Under the pieces are notes generated by a model, which was given only the letters and a program-made list of their open reading frames with translations, was not told where the DNA came from and ran no database searches. A DNA stretch of 64,000 nucleotides from Cherax quadricarinatus (lineage: Eukaryota; Arthropoda; Malacostraca; Decapoda; Parastacidae): assembly GCF_038502225.1 (NCBI RefSeq), contig NC_091323.1:22816345-22880344 (forward strand), written 5' to 3'. The position numbers and the translations under genes were made by a program. Each line of letters starts with the position of its first letter. Position 1 is the stretch's first letter. Positions 1 to 9,769 of the stretch are shown here, piece by piece.

Positions 1-57
<57 letters not shown>

Positions 58-64
58 ACACATA
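1..64. repeat. (CA)n microsatellite at window edge
   Basis: About 30 CA dinucleotides with a few CG interruptions near the right end. It continues beyond the left edge of the window, so its true length is unknown. Confidence 0.95.
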
Positions 65-418
65 CCTCGCAGCATACGTATTTAAGTATTGAAAATAACA
101 TTTCACAAGATTGACGCAGTTCCTCAGAGTTCGTACGTAAGTCTTGGATGCAATAGGCACGTCCTCTCTGGATTATTATAAGCCAAACGTTATCATACAG
201 AATGTGAGCCTGGGAGTGGGAGCTGGGGTCAGAGTGGGAGTGGAACTTGGGTCAGCGTGGGAGGACTGGGGTTGCAGCTTCCACGTGTGTTTAAGGGATA
301 TAAATATTCATTAGTCGTTCTCTGCAGAGGAGAAGGATGTTTAGAAATTTAATACCACTGTTGTCCTGCCATCACTTTTTTTCAGTGTGACCTAATAATT
401 TAGTGACGAAGGTTTTAT
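65..418. other. Unassigned intergenic sequence
   Basis: No gene or recognisable element seen. There is a short G-rich patch near 215-270 with a GTGGGAGTGG-type imperfect duplication. Confidence 0.5.
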
Positions 419-1301
419 GTGTGTGTGTACTCGCCGAAATATATTAATCGAGCTGTGTTTGCGGGGGACGAGACACAGCTCCTGGCCCTTCCTCCTAAAA
501 CACGTTGGTTGTCATCACTTTTTTTTTTAGCCTTTGTGGCCTAATCATATGAGAGAAATGCTACTTTATATCCCTATGGCTCATCTGTGTCTTCAGCTTC
601 TTCCCTTCCCCTTCCCTGTCTTCTCGATCGTGGCGAAAATTTGTGTATGCAATAATTTCGCCAAAATCATTCTGAACCTAACGAAAAAAAAATATTTCAC
701 TGTTTATTTAGTATTAAATTATTGTAAACAAATCTAAAATATATTTAGTTGGGTTAGGCTAAAATAAATTGTTCTTGTTATAATAAGGTTAGGTAAGTTT
801 TCTAAAATACTTTTGGAGCAAAATTAAAAACTTTAACATTAACATTAATGAAAAAAAAATATCTTTAAACGTATAAGAGAAAATTTTAGAAAGGACTTAA
901 TTTTAAATGAGTTCTTGCTAATTGACCAGTCTTCTCGATCGTGGTCCTCTTAGAAAACTTTTCATACTATTTGTTCTTATCGTGGTCCTCTTACTTCCCT
1001 TATTTACCCTGTGAATTCCTCTTAAGATTTGTATGTCATTATCATGCTTTCTCTCGTCCTCTCCGCCAAAATGGTCGGATTAATTTCATTCAACTTATTA
1101 TGATGTTATTCCTCTCAGTTCTGATATTAGTCTAGTTGTAAGCCTTCGGATGTCTACGAGATTCAGGAGGTGCTAGACCATGTGTGGGCTCCATACTGGA
1201 GACGTGTACTCAATTATAGACCAGGTCTAACATATGCCGTATATAAAGTTTTAAAGGATTATTTGTTCAGATTGATTAACTCTTTTCTGAGATGTGCTAA
1301 T

Positions 1302-1303
<2 letters not shown>
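419..1303 (-). mobile_element. Degenerate LINE-A copy A1 (3' part), interrupted
   Basis: On the minus strand this follows the 3' part of LINE-A seen better at 43.3-45.6 kb. The tail is at 427-510 (ACTCGCC..., then GACACAGCTCCTGGCCC), and the region encoding the C-terminus lies at 540-620 and 944-1300; landmarks such as CATCTGTGTCTTCAGCTTC and TGTGGGCTCCATACTGGAG align colinearly. It is much more diverged than other copies, carries no open frame, and is interrupted at 634-928 by a MITE-like element. Unlike most other copies, the microsatellite at its 5' side (1304-1370) is in the opposite phase. Confidence 0.75.
634..928 (+). mobile_element. AT-rich MITE-like element M, copy 1, with 16-bp direct repeats
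   Basis: A 295-bp AT-rich insert inside the old LINE copy, bounded by identical 16-bp direct repeats, GTCTTCTCGATCGTGG, at 618-633 and 929-944. Its interior matches the reverse complement of 5525-5906 over most of its length (shared blocks include GTATGCAATAATTTCGC, TATTTAGTTG.ATTAGGCTAAA and GGTTAGGTAAGTTTTCTAA). The terminal inverted repeats present in the second copy are missing here, so this copy is truncated at both ends. No coding capacity. Confidence 0.8.

Positions 1304-1370
<67 letters not shown>
1304..1370. repeat. (CA)n microsatellite
   Basis: About 33 uninterrupted AC dinucleotides directly after the 5' edge of the degenerate LINE copy. Confidence 0.97.
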
Positions 1371-1372
<2 letters not shown>

Positions 1373-1821
1373 CTCCCTCCAAGCATCCGTCAATCTGCTC
1401 ACTAGAGAAGCTGGAAAATAAAAGGAGCACAAGTTGTCAGTGGGTGTGCTGAGTGTTTGTTTGTGGTGTGTTTTTCTCTCGAGGTGTTGAGGGGGAGGTG
1501 GAGGGGAGGTGTCCGTCAGGGAAGTTAAGGTAGAGGGGAAGTGTCCGTCAGGCAAGGTAATCCTACCACAATTACCTGCACAGGACGAGGAGAAATAGTT
1601 TAAAATAGTTCATTATGCACCTCACTACGCTTTGTACGTGTAAACTCATCCTGTTTTCTCTGTTTTGACTTGAAAAAAAGTCCACTGTATGGGCGAAACG
1701 CTTTAATAAAGGGATCTCGTTACGCGACTTTTGTGCGTGTGTTGTCATGAACCAACACTTGAGTTGCCTCAGTCAAATAAACTCTCCTTAATGCCACTAA
1801 CTATCCAACTGCAATTACCTA
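1371..1821. other. Unassigned sequence with a GGGCGAAACGC motif
   Basis: No gene seen. A 22-bp imperfect duplication (GGGAAGT.TCCGTCAGG type) lies at about 1500-1555. At 1690-1712 is a 'gggcgaaacgc..taataaaggga' motif, a form of the CGAAACG core that recurs across this window in short interspersed repeats. Confidence 0.45.
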
Positions 1822-1995
1822 CCCTTCAAGAAGGGGAGAAGGGGTGCCTTGATGCTGGCGAAAGATTCTTGATGTACGGAATTGCAGGTACCTTCCCCCT
1901 TCCTTGGCTCAAACTCGGTTAACTCCCATTCCCTAGGCGCAGGGATGCATCCTGGCGCAAAGAATATTGTATCGCCACTACTGTTACAATAAAGA
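1822..1995 (+). repeat. Interspersed repeat R1, copy 1
   Basis: Block containing GGGGTGCCTTGATGCTGG, a TTCTTGATGTACGGAATTG segment and CCCCCTTCCTTGGCTCAAAC. The same order of segments recurs at 28350-28530, so it is a dispersed repeat. I recall similar sequence as a common decapod repeat. No coding capacity; class unknown. Confidence 0.6.
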
Positions 1996-2430
1996 AATAA
2001 ACTCAAGTTGACTTTTCGGATTCGATTCTCTTCGTTTTCTTCTCTTTCTTTTTCTGAGAATCTTCATATTGACATTTTCAGAAATTTATATCTATAATTT
2101 CTTTATTTTGGTTGGTTTATATTCCATAAACAAGAAGAAATATTACAAGGTTAGAAAATAATAAAAGAGTAATGCATTTTTTTTCTGGATGCTTTACCAT
2201 GTTCGCCTGACAGGGAACGAGATAGCTGAAGACAGCAACAGGAACACAAGAAATTATTGAGGTCTGGACAACCATGCAATGAACTGCACTCAAAAAAAAA
2301 AATAGAATATAAAATTTAGAGGATACGTCCACTACGACAAGTGTCAGACAATGGGAGTCTATACAACATTAGCACGAGGCTATATTAGGTGAAATATTTG
2401 TTTAAGGTAAGACGGGGTGTCATGGAAGGG

Positions 2431-2502
2431 TAGGCTACCCGCAGGCTACCCGCAGGCTACCCGCAGGCTACCCGCAGGCTACCCGCAGGCTACCCGCGGG
2501 CT
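2431..2502 (+). repeat. 11-bp tandem repeat (AGGCTACCCGC)
   Basis: Six to seven perfect or near-perfect head-to-tail copies of AGGCTACCCGC; the last copy varies (CGGGCTGG). Too short and non-triplet to be coding. Confidence 0.95.
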
Positions 2503-2719
2503 GGTGTAACAACTTCAAACGGGGAAATGGAGTGTGGAGGGGAGGCAAGACGTTTCGATGAAGTATTGAGGGAAATGGTGTAAAACACCGACGCTGTGCA
2601 ACAGATTACAGACATGTGCGAGTAGTGTAAGTTTATTTAGGTACAGTTACACATTAATACAGTTAAACAAATTATCATTCATAGTAACATATGCAATAAG
2701 ATCACAGTAAACAGGTGAT

Positions 2720-2850
2720 AACAACAACTGTGGAAAAATAGTGAACTTCCAAGCGCTTTCGTGATTTCTCGCGTTACATGTCCTTGATAATGTGAGAAAT
2801 CAGAACGCGCTTGGAATTTCACTATTTTTTTACAGTGGTTATTTTGCATA
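2720..2850. mobile_element. Hairpin element F1, copy 1
   Basis: Imperfect inverted repeat with arms 2724-2786 and 2787-2840. The arms carry CTGTGGAAAAATAGTGAA / TTCACTATTTTTTTACAG and CCAAGCGCTTTCGTGATTTC / its diverged complement. A better preserved copy lies at 11399-11548 and a one-arm copy near 61229-61300. It is next to a SINE-like 3' end (CCAGGATAACCCC...TTCCATTAGGGTCC, 2870-2935), an association also seen near 61.1 kb. Confidence 0.8.
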
Positions 2851-2939
2851 GTAACATATGTGTAAATTACCCAGGATAACCCCAAAAAAGTCAGTGACTT
2901 ATTTCCATTAGGGTCCTTATAAGCAGGTTGTAACTAAGA

Positions 2940-3324
2940 TTGGCAACATTTTACGAAGAGTTATTCAGGATTTGCTACATGAAGATACATAGCTCGTCAT
3001 GTGTAAAGTTAGTAATACCAGTATATTGTAACAGACAAAAAGAGTTGATTATCGCCCATGGCGTGTTAAATAGCTGAACTGTAATATACTGCTTCAATAT
3101 TGACTCGCAGGTTGAGTGACGCTGCTCAATTAATTCAACTCTCGGGGCACAATTTCAACACACAAAAGCTACATTTTTTTTTTGTACAGGCATCACACAG
3201 CCGCTGTATACTACTGTATTGGTTTAACGTATTGTTGTACACAATTTTTTCCCCTTAGACTTTCACCTACCATACATCTGAAAATATAATAAATCACGGT
3301 ACAGGTGGAGTTAAAACTTAGGGC
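2940..3324. other. Unassigned sequence
   Basis: AT-rich sequence without recognisable element, open frame or tandem structure. Confidence 0.5.
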
Positions 3325-3550
3325 AAGCGAGTCGTTCAACTCCAGGCCAGTGCGTTAGCCACTGGGCCACCTGGCTACAATAAGATTCATCCAACTAGGT
3401 AAATTTGTACACCATAGGGAGGTTAGCACAGGTCCCACTGTGACCACAAACGCTAATTTTACAGATGAATTTCCCGCCAACGTGGCCGTGACGAACTCTA
3501 GCTCATGTCCCCCTAAAACCGTCATAATGACTCACGAAATCGAATAAAAA
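3325..3550 (-). repeat. Single-arm copy of the tRNA-like palindrome family
   Basis: Matches the left arm of the palindrome at 13401-13799: GCGTTAGCCACT(g)GGCCA..TGGCTACAATAAGATTCATC, CACCATAGG.AGGTTAGCACAGG and CTGTGACCACAAA occur in the same order, followed by the centre segment GTGGCCGTGACGAACTCTAGC. Only one arm is present. On the minus strand it would hold the A-box-like half of a tRNA-like promoter. Confidence 0.7.
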
Positions 3551-4284
3551 GACTGCCAACAAATCACGTTACTGGGCTCTAACCCCACCCATACTGTGGT
3601 ATCTTTACAATCACTTTATTAAGATTTCGTGAATCTGAAAATACCTGTGTGAGTGTTGAATTATCTAATGAAGAGAATGGTTTAGAGAACCGAGCTGGGT
3701 TACGAGGCTTGAGGTTGGGCTGCCGGGCCGCCCCGCCTCTGACCTCTTCTTAGTTGGCTGTTTATTAAATATGTTATTTAAAGCCGTGTTTTGGTCCTGC
3801 TAGCCCGTCCTCTTAAAGCAAACGTCGATTTCTAAGTACCGTTTAGCTGTTCACTAGTCTAGTGTCGAACGCCTTAGCATTTTCATGTACTAGGCTAGAT
3901 GAAGACTTCTTACTTACGTTGTGTGAGAGGTTCTGACTTGGTCAAATTCCCGACGGCAGTTCTTACAGTTTAACGACAAAAGCTCGTCGGAAAAGACTTG
4001 ATGACAACGATTTGCTCTAGTTAGCGCTTTTTGAAGCCAATAGAGCTCTCCTTAGAGCGAAATGTTGTCCCCGCAGTGTCTTTTCCTATGCATTTTTTTT
4101 CATTTTCAACTAATTCTTACGTTTGACTGGTCAGCGTTTCTTTGGCTATCTAAGCTTCACTTATAAATAAATTTTAATAAATAATTTTAAAGTTTGGTTA
4201 GATTAAGTGTGTGCATACGGCCTACCAACCTTAACTTATCCTAAATTAAACAGAATGCCACTTCTATATGTAATTCGTTAATCG
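3551..4284. other. Unassigned sequence
   Basis: No gene, tandem repeat or recognised element seen. Ordinary base composition with several AT-rich patches toward 4160-4260. Confidence 0.45.
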
Positions 4285-4560
4285 CATATGCGTTCCGTAG
4301 ATCGATTGCTAGCGCACTCAGCTCACACACTGAGGTCCATGGATCGATCCCTGGTACGGGTGGAAACATGCTGTCCCTGTTCACCTGTCAGTAAAATAGG
4401 TACTTGGGTGTTAGTCGACCGGTGTGGGTCACATCCTGGGGACAAAACTGACATAATTTGCACAGAATGCTCTATGTAACAAGGGGTTTTCTATACAGTA
4501 ATATGTCACTGACGTCAGCTATGTCTGTATACCGTGTAGAAATAAGTATTATTATTGTTA
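4285..4560 (+). mobile_element. tRNA-derived SINE-T, copy 1
   Basis: Non-coding short element with a tRNA-like head: an A-box-like TAGCGCACTCAGC followed about 35 bp later by a B-box-like GGATCGATCCC. The body (GTTCACCTGTCAGTAAAAT, AGGTACTTGGGTGTTAGTCG, GTGGGTCACATCCTGGGGAC) matches 13818-14110 and 15482-15745. All three copies run into an (ATT)n tract, which looks like the element's own 3' tail. Transcription would be by RNA polymerase III from the internal boxes; mobilisation would depend on a partner LINE not identified here. Confidence 0.8.
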
Positions 4561-4578
4561 GTAGTAGCAGTAGTAATG

Positions 4579-4640
<62 letters not shown>
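4579..4640 (+). repeat. (ATT)n tract at SINE-T 3' end
   Basis: About 20 TTA/ATT units directly after the SINE-T body. Confidence 0.95.
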
Positions 4641-4641
<1 letters not shown>

Positions 4642-4718
4642 TTAACATTGATGGAGACAGAGAAAGAGGTGTAGAGCTAATTATTAATGATTTTTGAAAG
4701 TTCGTCCGCCCATGCTGA

Positions 4719-4719
<1 letters not shown>

Positions 4720-4750
<31 letters not shown>
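4720..4750 (+). repeat. (CT)n microsatellite
   Basis: About 15 CT dinucleotides. Confidence 0.95.
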
Positions 4751-4753
<3 letters not shown>

Positions 4754-4754
4754 A

Positions 4755-5480
4755 TTCCTTGATCCACTGGAGAATTTTCTATTTCATCTATTTTTAGCTT
4801 CCGCATATCTTGTCTTGGAAGCTCCTCCCCATTATCTGTCTGTCCTTCCCTCCTCTTACGTCACCCATTCGCTCCTCCCTAACACCCATCAATACACAAG
4901 CTTCTCTCCTCTGTCCTACTTCTTCATTTTCGTAGCGTTTTAACATCTACATCCCCGCCAACACCTCGTCATTTCTTCTCTCCCTGCTCACTTTTTTTGC
5001 TCCAGGTATCCCCACCACCCCTTCCACACAAACCGGGAACTAATATTCCCCCCTCCGCTTTGACGAATAAAATACCCCCCCCTCTTCCCACTTGCCCTAC
5101 CTCTACTCACTTGCCCTTTCTTCCCCTACCTCTTTCTTTGCCCCTGTACCTTCCTCGAGTACCTTTCTGCCTCTCCCCAGACCGTGCCTACATTTCTTTC
5201 TGCCTCCCACTCCTCCCCCATCATCCATGACCCCCACCACCCCAGCCACATAACTAGAAGCGCTGCCGCCCCATGTTCAATGTGTCCTCCTAGTTTATTT
5301 GTTCACTCGGGCATATTTGTTTGCTGAGACCATAATGTACTTACAACCCTTGTTAGTTTGTTGGCCGCTGGTGCTGCTAAACCAGGGGCAGGGATTGAGG
5401 GAGGCAGGGAGGGAGGGGTCGAAGCAGGGAGAGTAGAGGTGAGCGAAGAGGGGATTGAAACAGCAGTGAGGGAAACACAG
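4755..5480. other. Unassigned, pyrimidine-rich then G-rich
   Basis: Strongly C/T-rich from about 4830 to 5250, then a G-rich patch with GGGAGG repeats at 5390-5430. An open frame at 4997-5230 is proline/leucine low complexity and not convincing as a gene. Confidence 0.5.
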
Positions 5481-5524
5481 TGGTGTGTGTGTGTGTGTGT
5501 GTGTGTATAATATATATGTGTAAA

Positions 5525-5904
5525 ATGTCGTGTCGAATAGGCAAAATTGGTCAGTTAGGAAGAACTTATTTAAAATTAAGTCGTTTCTGAAATTTTCTCT
5601 TATACATTTAAAGAAATATTTTTTCTTTTATGTTAATATAAAAATTAATGATTCTGTACCAAAAGAACCTTAGAAAACTTACCTAACCATATTATAACAA
5701 GCGCAATTTAATTTAGCCTAATTCAACTAAATATATTTTATAAAAGTTTACAATTTAAAAATAAACACAATGAAATATATTTTTTTCGTTATTCAAAATG
5801 ATTTTTGCGAAATTATTGCATACATAAATTTTGGCTTGCCCTATTCGGCAAGTGCGTGCTTTGCTATTTAAGCTAAAATTGCAATATTATATATTCGACT
5901 CGAC

Positions 5905-5906
<2 letters not shown>
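5525..5906 (-). mobile_element. AT-rich MITE-like element M, copy 2, with TIRs
   Basis: 382-bp AT-rich element ending in 15-bp terminal inverted repeats, ATGTCGTGTCGAATA at 5525-5539 and the complement of ATGTCGAGTCGAATA at 5892-5906 (one mismatch). The interior is colinear with 634-928 in reverse orientation. It sits between a short (GT)n and a long (TA)n, so any target duplication is hidden; a TA target would fit. There is no transposase, so it is presumably non-autonomous. Confidence 0.8.

Positions 5907-5992
<86 letters not shown>
5906..5992. repeat. (TA)n microsatellite
   Basis: About 43 TA dinucleotides directly abutting the right end of MITE-like copy 2. Confidence 0.97.
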
Positions 5993-5994
<2 letters not shown>

Positions 5995-6140
5995 GGAGGG
6001 GTGTTAATGTTGCAGTTTAAAAACTATAGTGTAAAGCACCCTTCTGGCAAGACAGTGATGGAGTGAATGATGGTGAAAGTTTTTCTTTTTCGGGCCACCC
6101 TGCCTTGGTGGGAATCGGCCAGTGTGATAAAAAAAAAAAT
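5993..6140 (+). repeat. Interspersed repeat R2 (3' end with A-run)
   Basis: Begins GAAGGAGGGGTGTTAATGTT, contains CACCCTTCTGGCAAGACAG and CGGGCCACCCTGCCTTGG, ends GTGTGATAAAAAAAAAAAT. I recognise this as a common decapod interspersed sequence; the terminal A-run suggests the 3' end of a retroposed element. Only one copy in this window, so the family call is from memory. Confidence 0.5.
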
Positions 6141-6221
6141 ATATGTGTGTGTATGTGTGTGTGTGTGTATAATTTAAGTCACTACCGTGAACAGTCCAAC
6201 ACATCAAATAAAATTATAAAT

Positions 6222-6408
6222 GTCCCCCAGCTCCTCTGTAGCTGTTACGCAAGCCAAGTATGTAGAAAGCGTTCCCTCTCTGGATAGCCACGTTGAGACG
6301 CTGGAACGTGAAAGTAGCCACCCTGGTGTTCCTAGTGGCGTCAATGAGCCTGTAACCCAATTCTTTGAGGAAGCTTGTGGCATTCTTTTCCCATGATCCC
6401 AGGATCTA
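6222..6408 (-). pseudogene. C-terminal fragment of an RLE-type LINE polyprotein
   Basis: Read on the minus strand in one frame from about 6408, this gives ...LGSWEKNATSFLKELGYRL... followed by DATRNTRVATFTFQRLNVAIQRGN-like sequence. That aligns with the end of the larger remnant at 11702-13066 (LGSWGKGASKFLKELGKRL, DPRAANFLFQRLSAAVQRRN). It covers only the last 60 or so residues of that protein. It is preceded in its own orientation by (AAT)n. A dead fragment. Confidence 0.7.

Positions 6409-6482
<74 letters not shown>
6409..6482. repeat. (ATT)n microsatellite
   Basis: About 24 ATT units; adjoins the 5' truncation point of the RLE-type fragment. The polyasparagine frame across it on the minus strand is an artefact. 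Confidence 0.96.
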
Positions 6483-6484
<2 letters not shown>

Positions 6485-6989
6485 GGGTTAATTGCTGTTT
6501 GCCGGGGTCATACTTCAAAACAAGGTAGAGTTCTCGACCACGTCAACACAATCACTGACTCGTGGATGTTGTTGACATAGTTGGCAGGGGAGACTAAGGC
6601 ACTCTGAACACTGTTATTGATATGTACGGCTCTGGCTGCCCTCTACGTCGCTCATCCCGGGACACACTTTGCTCACTACAAAAGGTTTTCTTCGACTGGT
6701 TCTCCTGCCTGTCGGTCTGTCTGCTTGTCTGTCAAGCCTCGTCACTCCCGTCTTTGTGCTTAATTACTTCCCTATGCGTGTGCTTATGGCCTTATTTGTG
6801 GGCGTATGGTGTTTTAATTTGTTTCTCTCTGTCTCTCTCTCTTTCTCTTTCTCTTTCTCTCTCTTTCTCCCCCTCTCGTTTTTCCAGGCCTTCACCTCTG
6901 CGCCTCAAGTTAAATGTTTGGAACTCTGCTTACCCCGAAGTCCTCCTCCAGGTATGTTTGCAATTTTCTCCCTCGATATTCTACTCTGT
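6483..6989. other. Unassigned with CT-rich tract
   Basis: No recognised element. A (CT)n/TTTCTC tract lies at 6825-6880. Overlapping open frames across it are composition-driven. Confidence 0.45.
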
Positions 6990-7337
6990 TTCGGGTCTAC
7001 CTTGAGTGCATTCCGGGGATCAACGCCCCCGTGGTCCGGTCCACGACCAGGCCTCTCGGTAGATCAGGGCCTGATGAACCAGGCTGTTACCGCTGGCCGC
7101 ACGCAGTCCAACGTACGAACCACAGCCCGGTTGATCCAGCACTGACTTTAAGTATCTGTCCAGCTCCCTCTTGAAGGCAACCAGGGGCCTATTGGTAATT
7201 CCCCTTATGCCTGGTGGGAGGCTGTTGAACAGTCTTGGGCCCCGGACACTTGTGGTGTTTTCTCTTAGTGTACCAATGGCGCCCCTACTTTTTATGGGGG
7301 TCGTCATTGCCCTTCTCCGGCCTTCATAATTTTGCAT
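6990..7337 (-). mobile_element. LINE-B 3' end, copy 1
   Basis: Minus-strand frame 7337-7020 encodes a piece containing GAIGTLRENTTSVRGPRLF, NSLPPGIRGITNRPLVAFKR and ELDRYLKSVLDQPGCGS, closely matching the C-terminus of the LINE-B reverse transcriptase at 54-55.1 kb. The sequence continues past the shared QPGCGS end into the same non-coding 3' tail (GGGGCGTTGATCCCCGGAAT). It is 5'-truncated and abuts a different LINE fragment at about 7337. Other LINE-B pieces: 35600-35805, 50025-50071, 54028-55225. Confidence 0.85.
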
Positions 7338-7697
7338 TTACCTGGGCTAAAATCTAATGGTCAATTGTCAGACAAATCCTTCAGTTTGTCTGCCTCCGTT
7401 CGTAGCCTTTTCTGGTTTGTTCCTGTTTGTATTTATCTCATTAGTTTCACGTCATCTGTGAACTGGGGGACTCCTCTGACTTGAGTTCTTCTGTCATGTC
7501 GTTTACGTGCACAAGAACCAGTACTGGCCCAAATACTAACCCTTGTGGAACTCCATTAGTCACACTCACCCATTTCGACCCCTCCTCCTGGACAATAAGT
7601 AGCTGTTCCTGGTATTCCTGCTTCTTGCTCTAGCTTTTGTCCCAGTCTCTTGAGAGGTACTGTATCGAGCCCTTTCTTACAGTCCAAAACTATATAG
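7338..7697 (-). pseudogene. Diverged LINE-A-like reverse transcriptase fragment
   Basis: On the minus strand this aligns with the middle of the LINE-A RT gene: a LDCKKGLDTVPLKRLGQKLE-like stretch at about 7610-7690 matches LINE-A LDCKKAFDTVPHKRLVQKLE (RT motif A), and 7440-7600 covers the region of the GVPQGS and FADD motifs, much decayed and shifted in frame. It is bounded on the left by the LINE-B tail and on the right by (CA)n. No intact frame. Confidence 0.7.
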
Positions 7698-7707
7698 TGC
7701 GCGTACG

Positions 7708-7802
<95 letters not shown>
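7698..7802. repeat. (CA)n microsatellite, 5' flank of LINE-A copy A2
   Basis: GCGCGTACGCACG then about 46 CA dinucleotides, directly joined to the truncated 5' end of a plus-strand LINE-A copy. Confidence 0.97.
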
Positions 7803-7803
<1 letters not shown>

Positions 7804-8582
7804 AAGTGTAAAGTCATGAAGATTGGGAAGGGCAAAGAAGACTGCAGACGGAGTACAGTCTAGGGGGGGCCAGAAACTACAAACCTCACTCAAGGAAAAA
7901 CATCTTGGGGTGAGTATAACACATCTGAAGCGCACATCGACCAAATAACTGCTGCAGCATATGGGCGCCTAGCAAACCTCAGAACAGCATTCCGACATCT
8001 TAATAAGGAATCGTTCAGGACCCTGTACACCGTGTACGTTAGGCCCATATTGGAGTATGCGGCACCAGTTTGGAACCCACACTTAGCCAAGCACGTAAAG
8101 AAACTAGAGAAAGCGCAAAGGTTTGCAACAAGACTAGAGCTAAGAGGTATGTCCTACGAGGAGAGGTTAAGGGAAATCAACCTGACGACACTGGAGGACA
8201 GGAGAGATAGGGGGGACATGATAACGACATACAAAATACTGAGAGGAATTGACAAGGTGGACAAAGACAGGATGTTCCAGAGATGGGACACAGCAGCAAG
8301 GGGACACAGTTGGAAGTTGAAGACACAGATGAATCACAGGGATGTTAGGAAGTATTTCTTCAGCCACAGAGTAGTCAGTAAGTGGAATAGTTTGGGAAGC
8401 GATGTAGTGGAGGCAGGATCCATACATAGCTTTAAGCAGAGGTATGATAAAGCTCACGGTTCAGGGAGAGTGACCTAGTAGCGATCAGTGAAGAGGCGGG
8501 GCCAAAAGCTTGGACTCGACTCCTGCAACCTCAACTAGGTGAGTACAACTAGGTGAGTACACACACACGCACACACACACTG
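7803..8582 (+). mobile_element. LINE-A copy A2 (5'-truncated, 3' complete)
   Basis: Plus-strand copy covering the last third of ORF2 and the 3' UTR. The frame 8032-8478 encodes the typical C-terminus (YVRPILEYAAPVWNPHLAKH, RDVRKYFFSHRVVSKWNSLG, SFKQRYDKAHGSGRVT stop). Upstream 7803-8030 is the same gene with frameshifts (GKAKKTADG.. region). The 3' end carries AACTAGGTGAGTAC twice and then (AC)n with one CGC interruption at 8559-8580. Thus the copy lies (CA)n - LINE - (AC)n. Subfamily I by its GSGRVT terminus. Confidence 0.92.
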
Positions 8583-8830
8583 CAACCCCTGCAACCACAA
8601 TTAGGTGAGTACAATTAGGCGAGTACACAAACACATACAGCAACAAGGGATCACAATTTGAAGTTGAAGACACAGATGAATCACAGGGATGTTAGGAAGT
8701 GTTCAAGTCACAGAGTTGAAAGTGGAACAATCTGGAGAGTGATGTAGTGGAGGCAAGATCCATTCATAGCTTTAAGAAGAGGTATGATAAACCTCATGGA
8801 GCAAGGAAAGTGGACAGACAAGTGACTTTG
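8583..8830 (+). mobile_element. LINE-A short 3' fragments
   Basis: Just downstream of A2 is a second tail fragment (GCAACCACAATTAGGTGAGT at 8590-8625), then a diverged piece of the ORF2 C-terminal region (AGTTGAAGACACAGATGAATC, GATGTAGTGGAGGC, TTTAAGAAGAGGTATGATAA) at 8655-8815. No open frame. Confidence 0.75.
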
Positions 8831-8831
8831 A

Positions 8832-8849
8832 CAACTAATTACTACTATA

Positions 8850-8883
<34 letters not shown>
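8832..8883. repeat. (CTA)n microsatellite
   Basis: About 14 ACT/CTA triplets. Confidence 0.95.
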
Positions 8884-9335
8884 TGCACACATACGCAGAC
8901 TCAGACCAACAAAAACATAGTTGCCAGCCGCTTATTGGCTAACACGGGTTGTTATCTTTTGCAGTCATGTTTATAGTCGCTACGGTCATTAGGGTTTCCG
9001 GCCGCCAGTACAATCGTTCAGTAGTTATATTTGTTAATGGTCCAGGGGTCATGGTCCCCGTGACGCGGTCTCAAAACAAGGAATAAGTCCCACAGGAAAA
9101 GTGTAATGTTACTGAATGGGAGTCGAAATTTGACAGTTTACGTGTTGTTTTGCACGTTCCCGAGACAGAGCCCAAAGCTAAGAAGCCTGCCAGAGTGCGA
9201 AACGTTCAGTATGTCTCTGTTTCGCTCGTGTGGCAGGCCATGGTTACTCTTTGGAGACCGTGGGCGTAGGTGTGTGGGTGACGCTGCTAAGGAACGCGAG
9301 TGTGAAATACATCAGGCTTTAACTCTGGCATAAAA

Positions 9336-9337
<2 letters not shown>
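8884..9337. other. Unassigned sequence
   Basis: Nothing recognised. Includes the segment AGAGTGCGAAACGTTC at 9192-9207, similar to the CGAAACG core motif seen elsewhere. Confidence 0.4.

Positions 9338-9394
<57 letters not shown>
9338..9394. repeat. (CA)n microsatellite
   Basis: About 28 CA dinucleotides; no LINE-A sequence adjoins it, so not every (AC)n tract here is occupied. Confidence 0.97.
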
Positions 9395-9399
<5 letters not shown>

Positions 9400-9547
9400 A
9401 TCATGTGGCTTCATTACGGAGGAGGTTACTTCATGTGAATTTCTGTGTATTATTTTTCGAATCGTCAGAAGATTAAGTTGTTCATGTCTCCATGAGACTG
9501 TGTCTTCAGCTGTGTAATTTTTCGCCATCTTCCAAATCCCGTCTTGT

Positions 9548-9625
9548 GATTCAAGTGCTTCCTGGTCCTTCAAGTGCTTCCTGGTCCTTCAAGTGCTTCC
9601 TGGTCCTTCAAGTGCTTCCTAGCTC
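9548..9625 (+). repeat. 19-bp tandem repeat, 4 copies (related to next array)
   Basis: Four copies of a 19-bp unit GTGCTTCCTGGTCCTTCAA, decaying rightward into GTGCTTCCTAGCTCTACGA and GTGCCTCC. It shares TGGTCCTTC and CTTCCT with the large 19-bp array 150 bp downstream, suggesting a common origin. Confidence 0.9.
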
Positions 9626-9769
9626 TACGAGTGCCTCCTTTTTTTTCTTCCTCCTTAACATTCTAGTGCTTTTTTTCTGGAGTACTAACTGAAATTTAGA
9701 GTACTTCATGGCTCTTGTACTTCCTGGGTTTTCTAATACTTCCTTGTCCTTCCACCGCTTTGTAATTCC

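Noticed and set aside
1304..1370. A1 as a further example of LINE-A between (AC)n tracts
   Set aside because: The microsatellite at its 5' side is in the opposite phase from the other copies, and the copy is old; counted as an exception.
6204..6518. 104-codon frame with poly-Asn
   Set aside because: (ATT)n read in reverse fused to an RLE-LINE fragment in the wrong frame.
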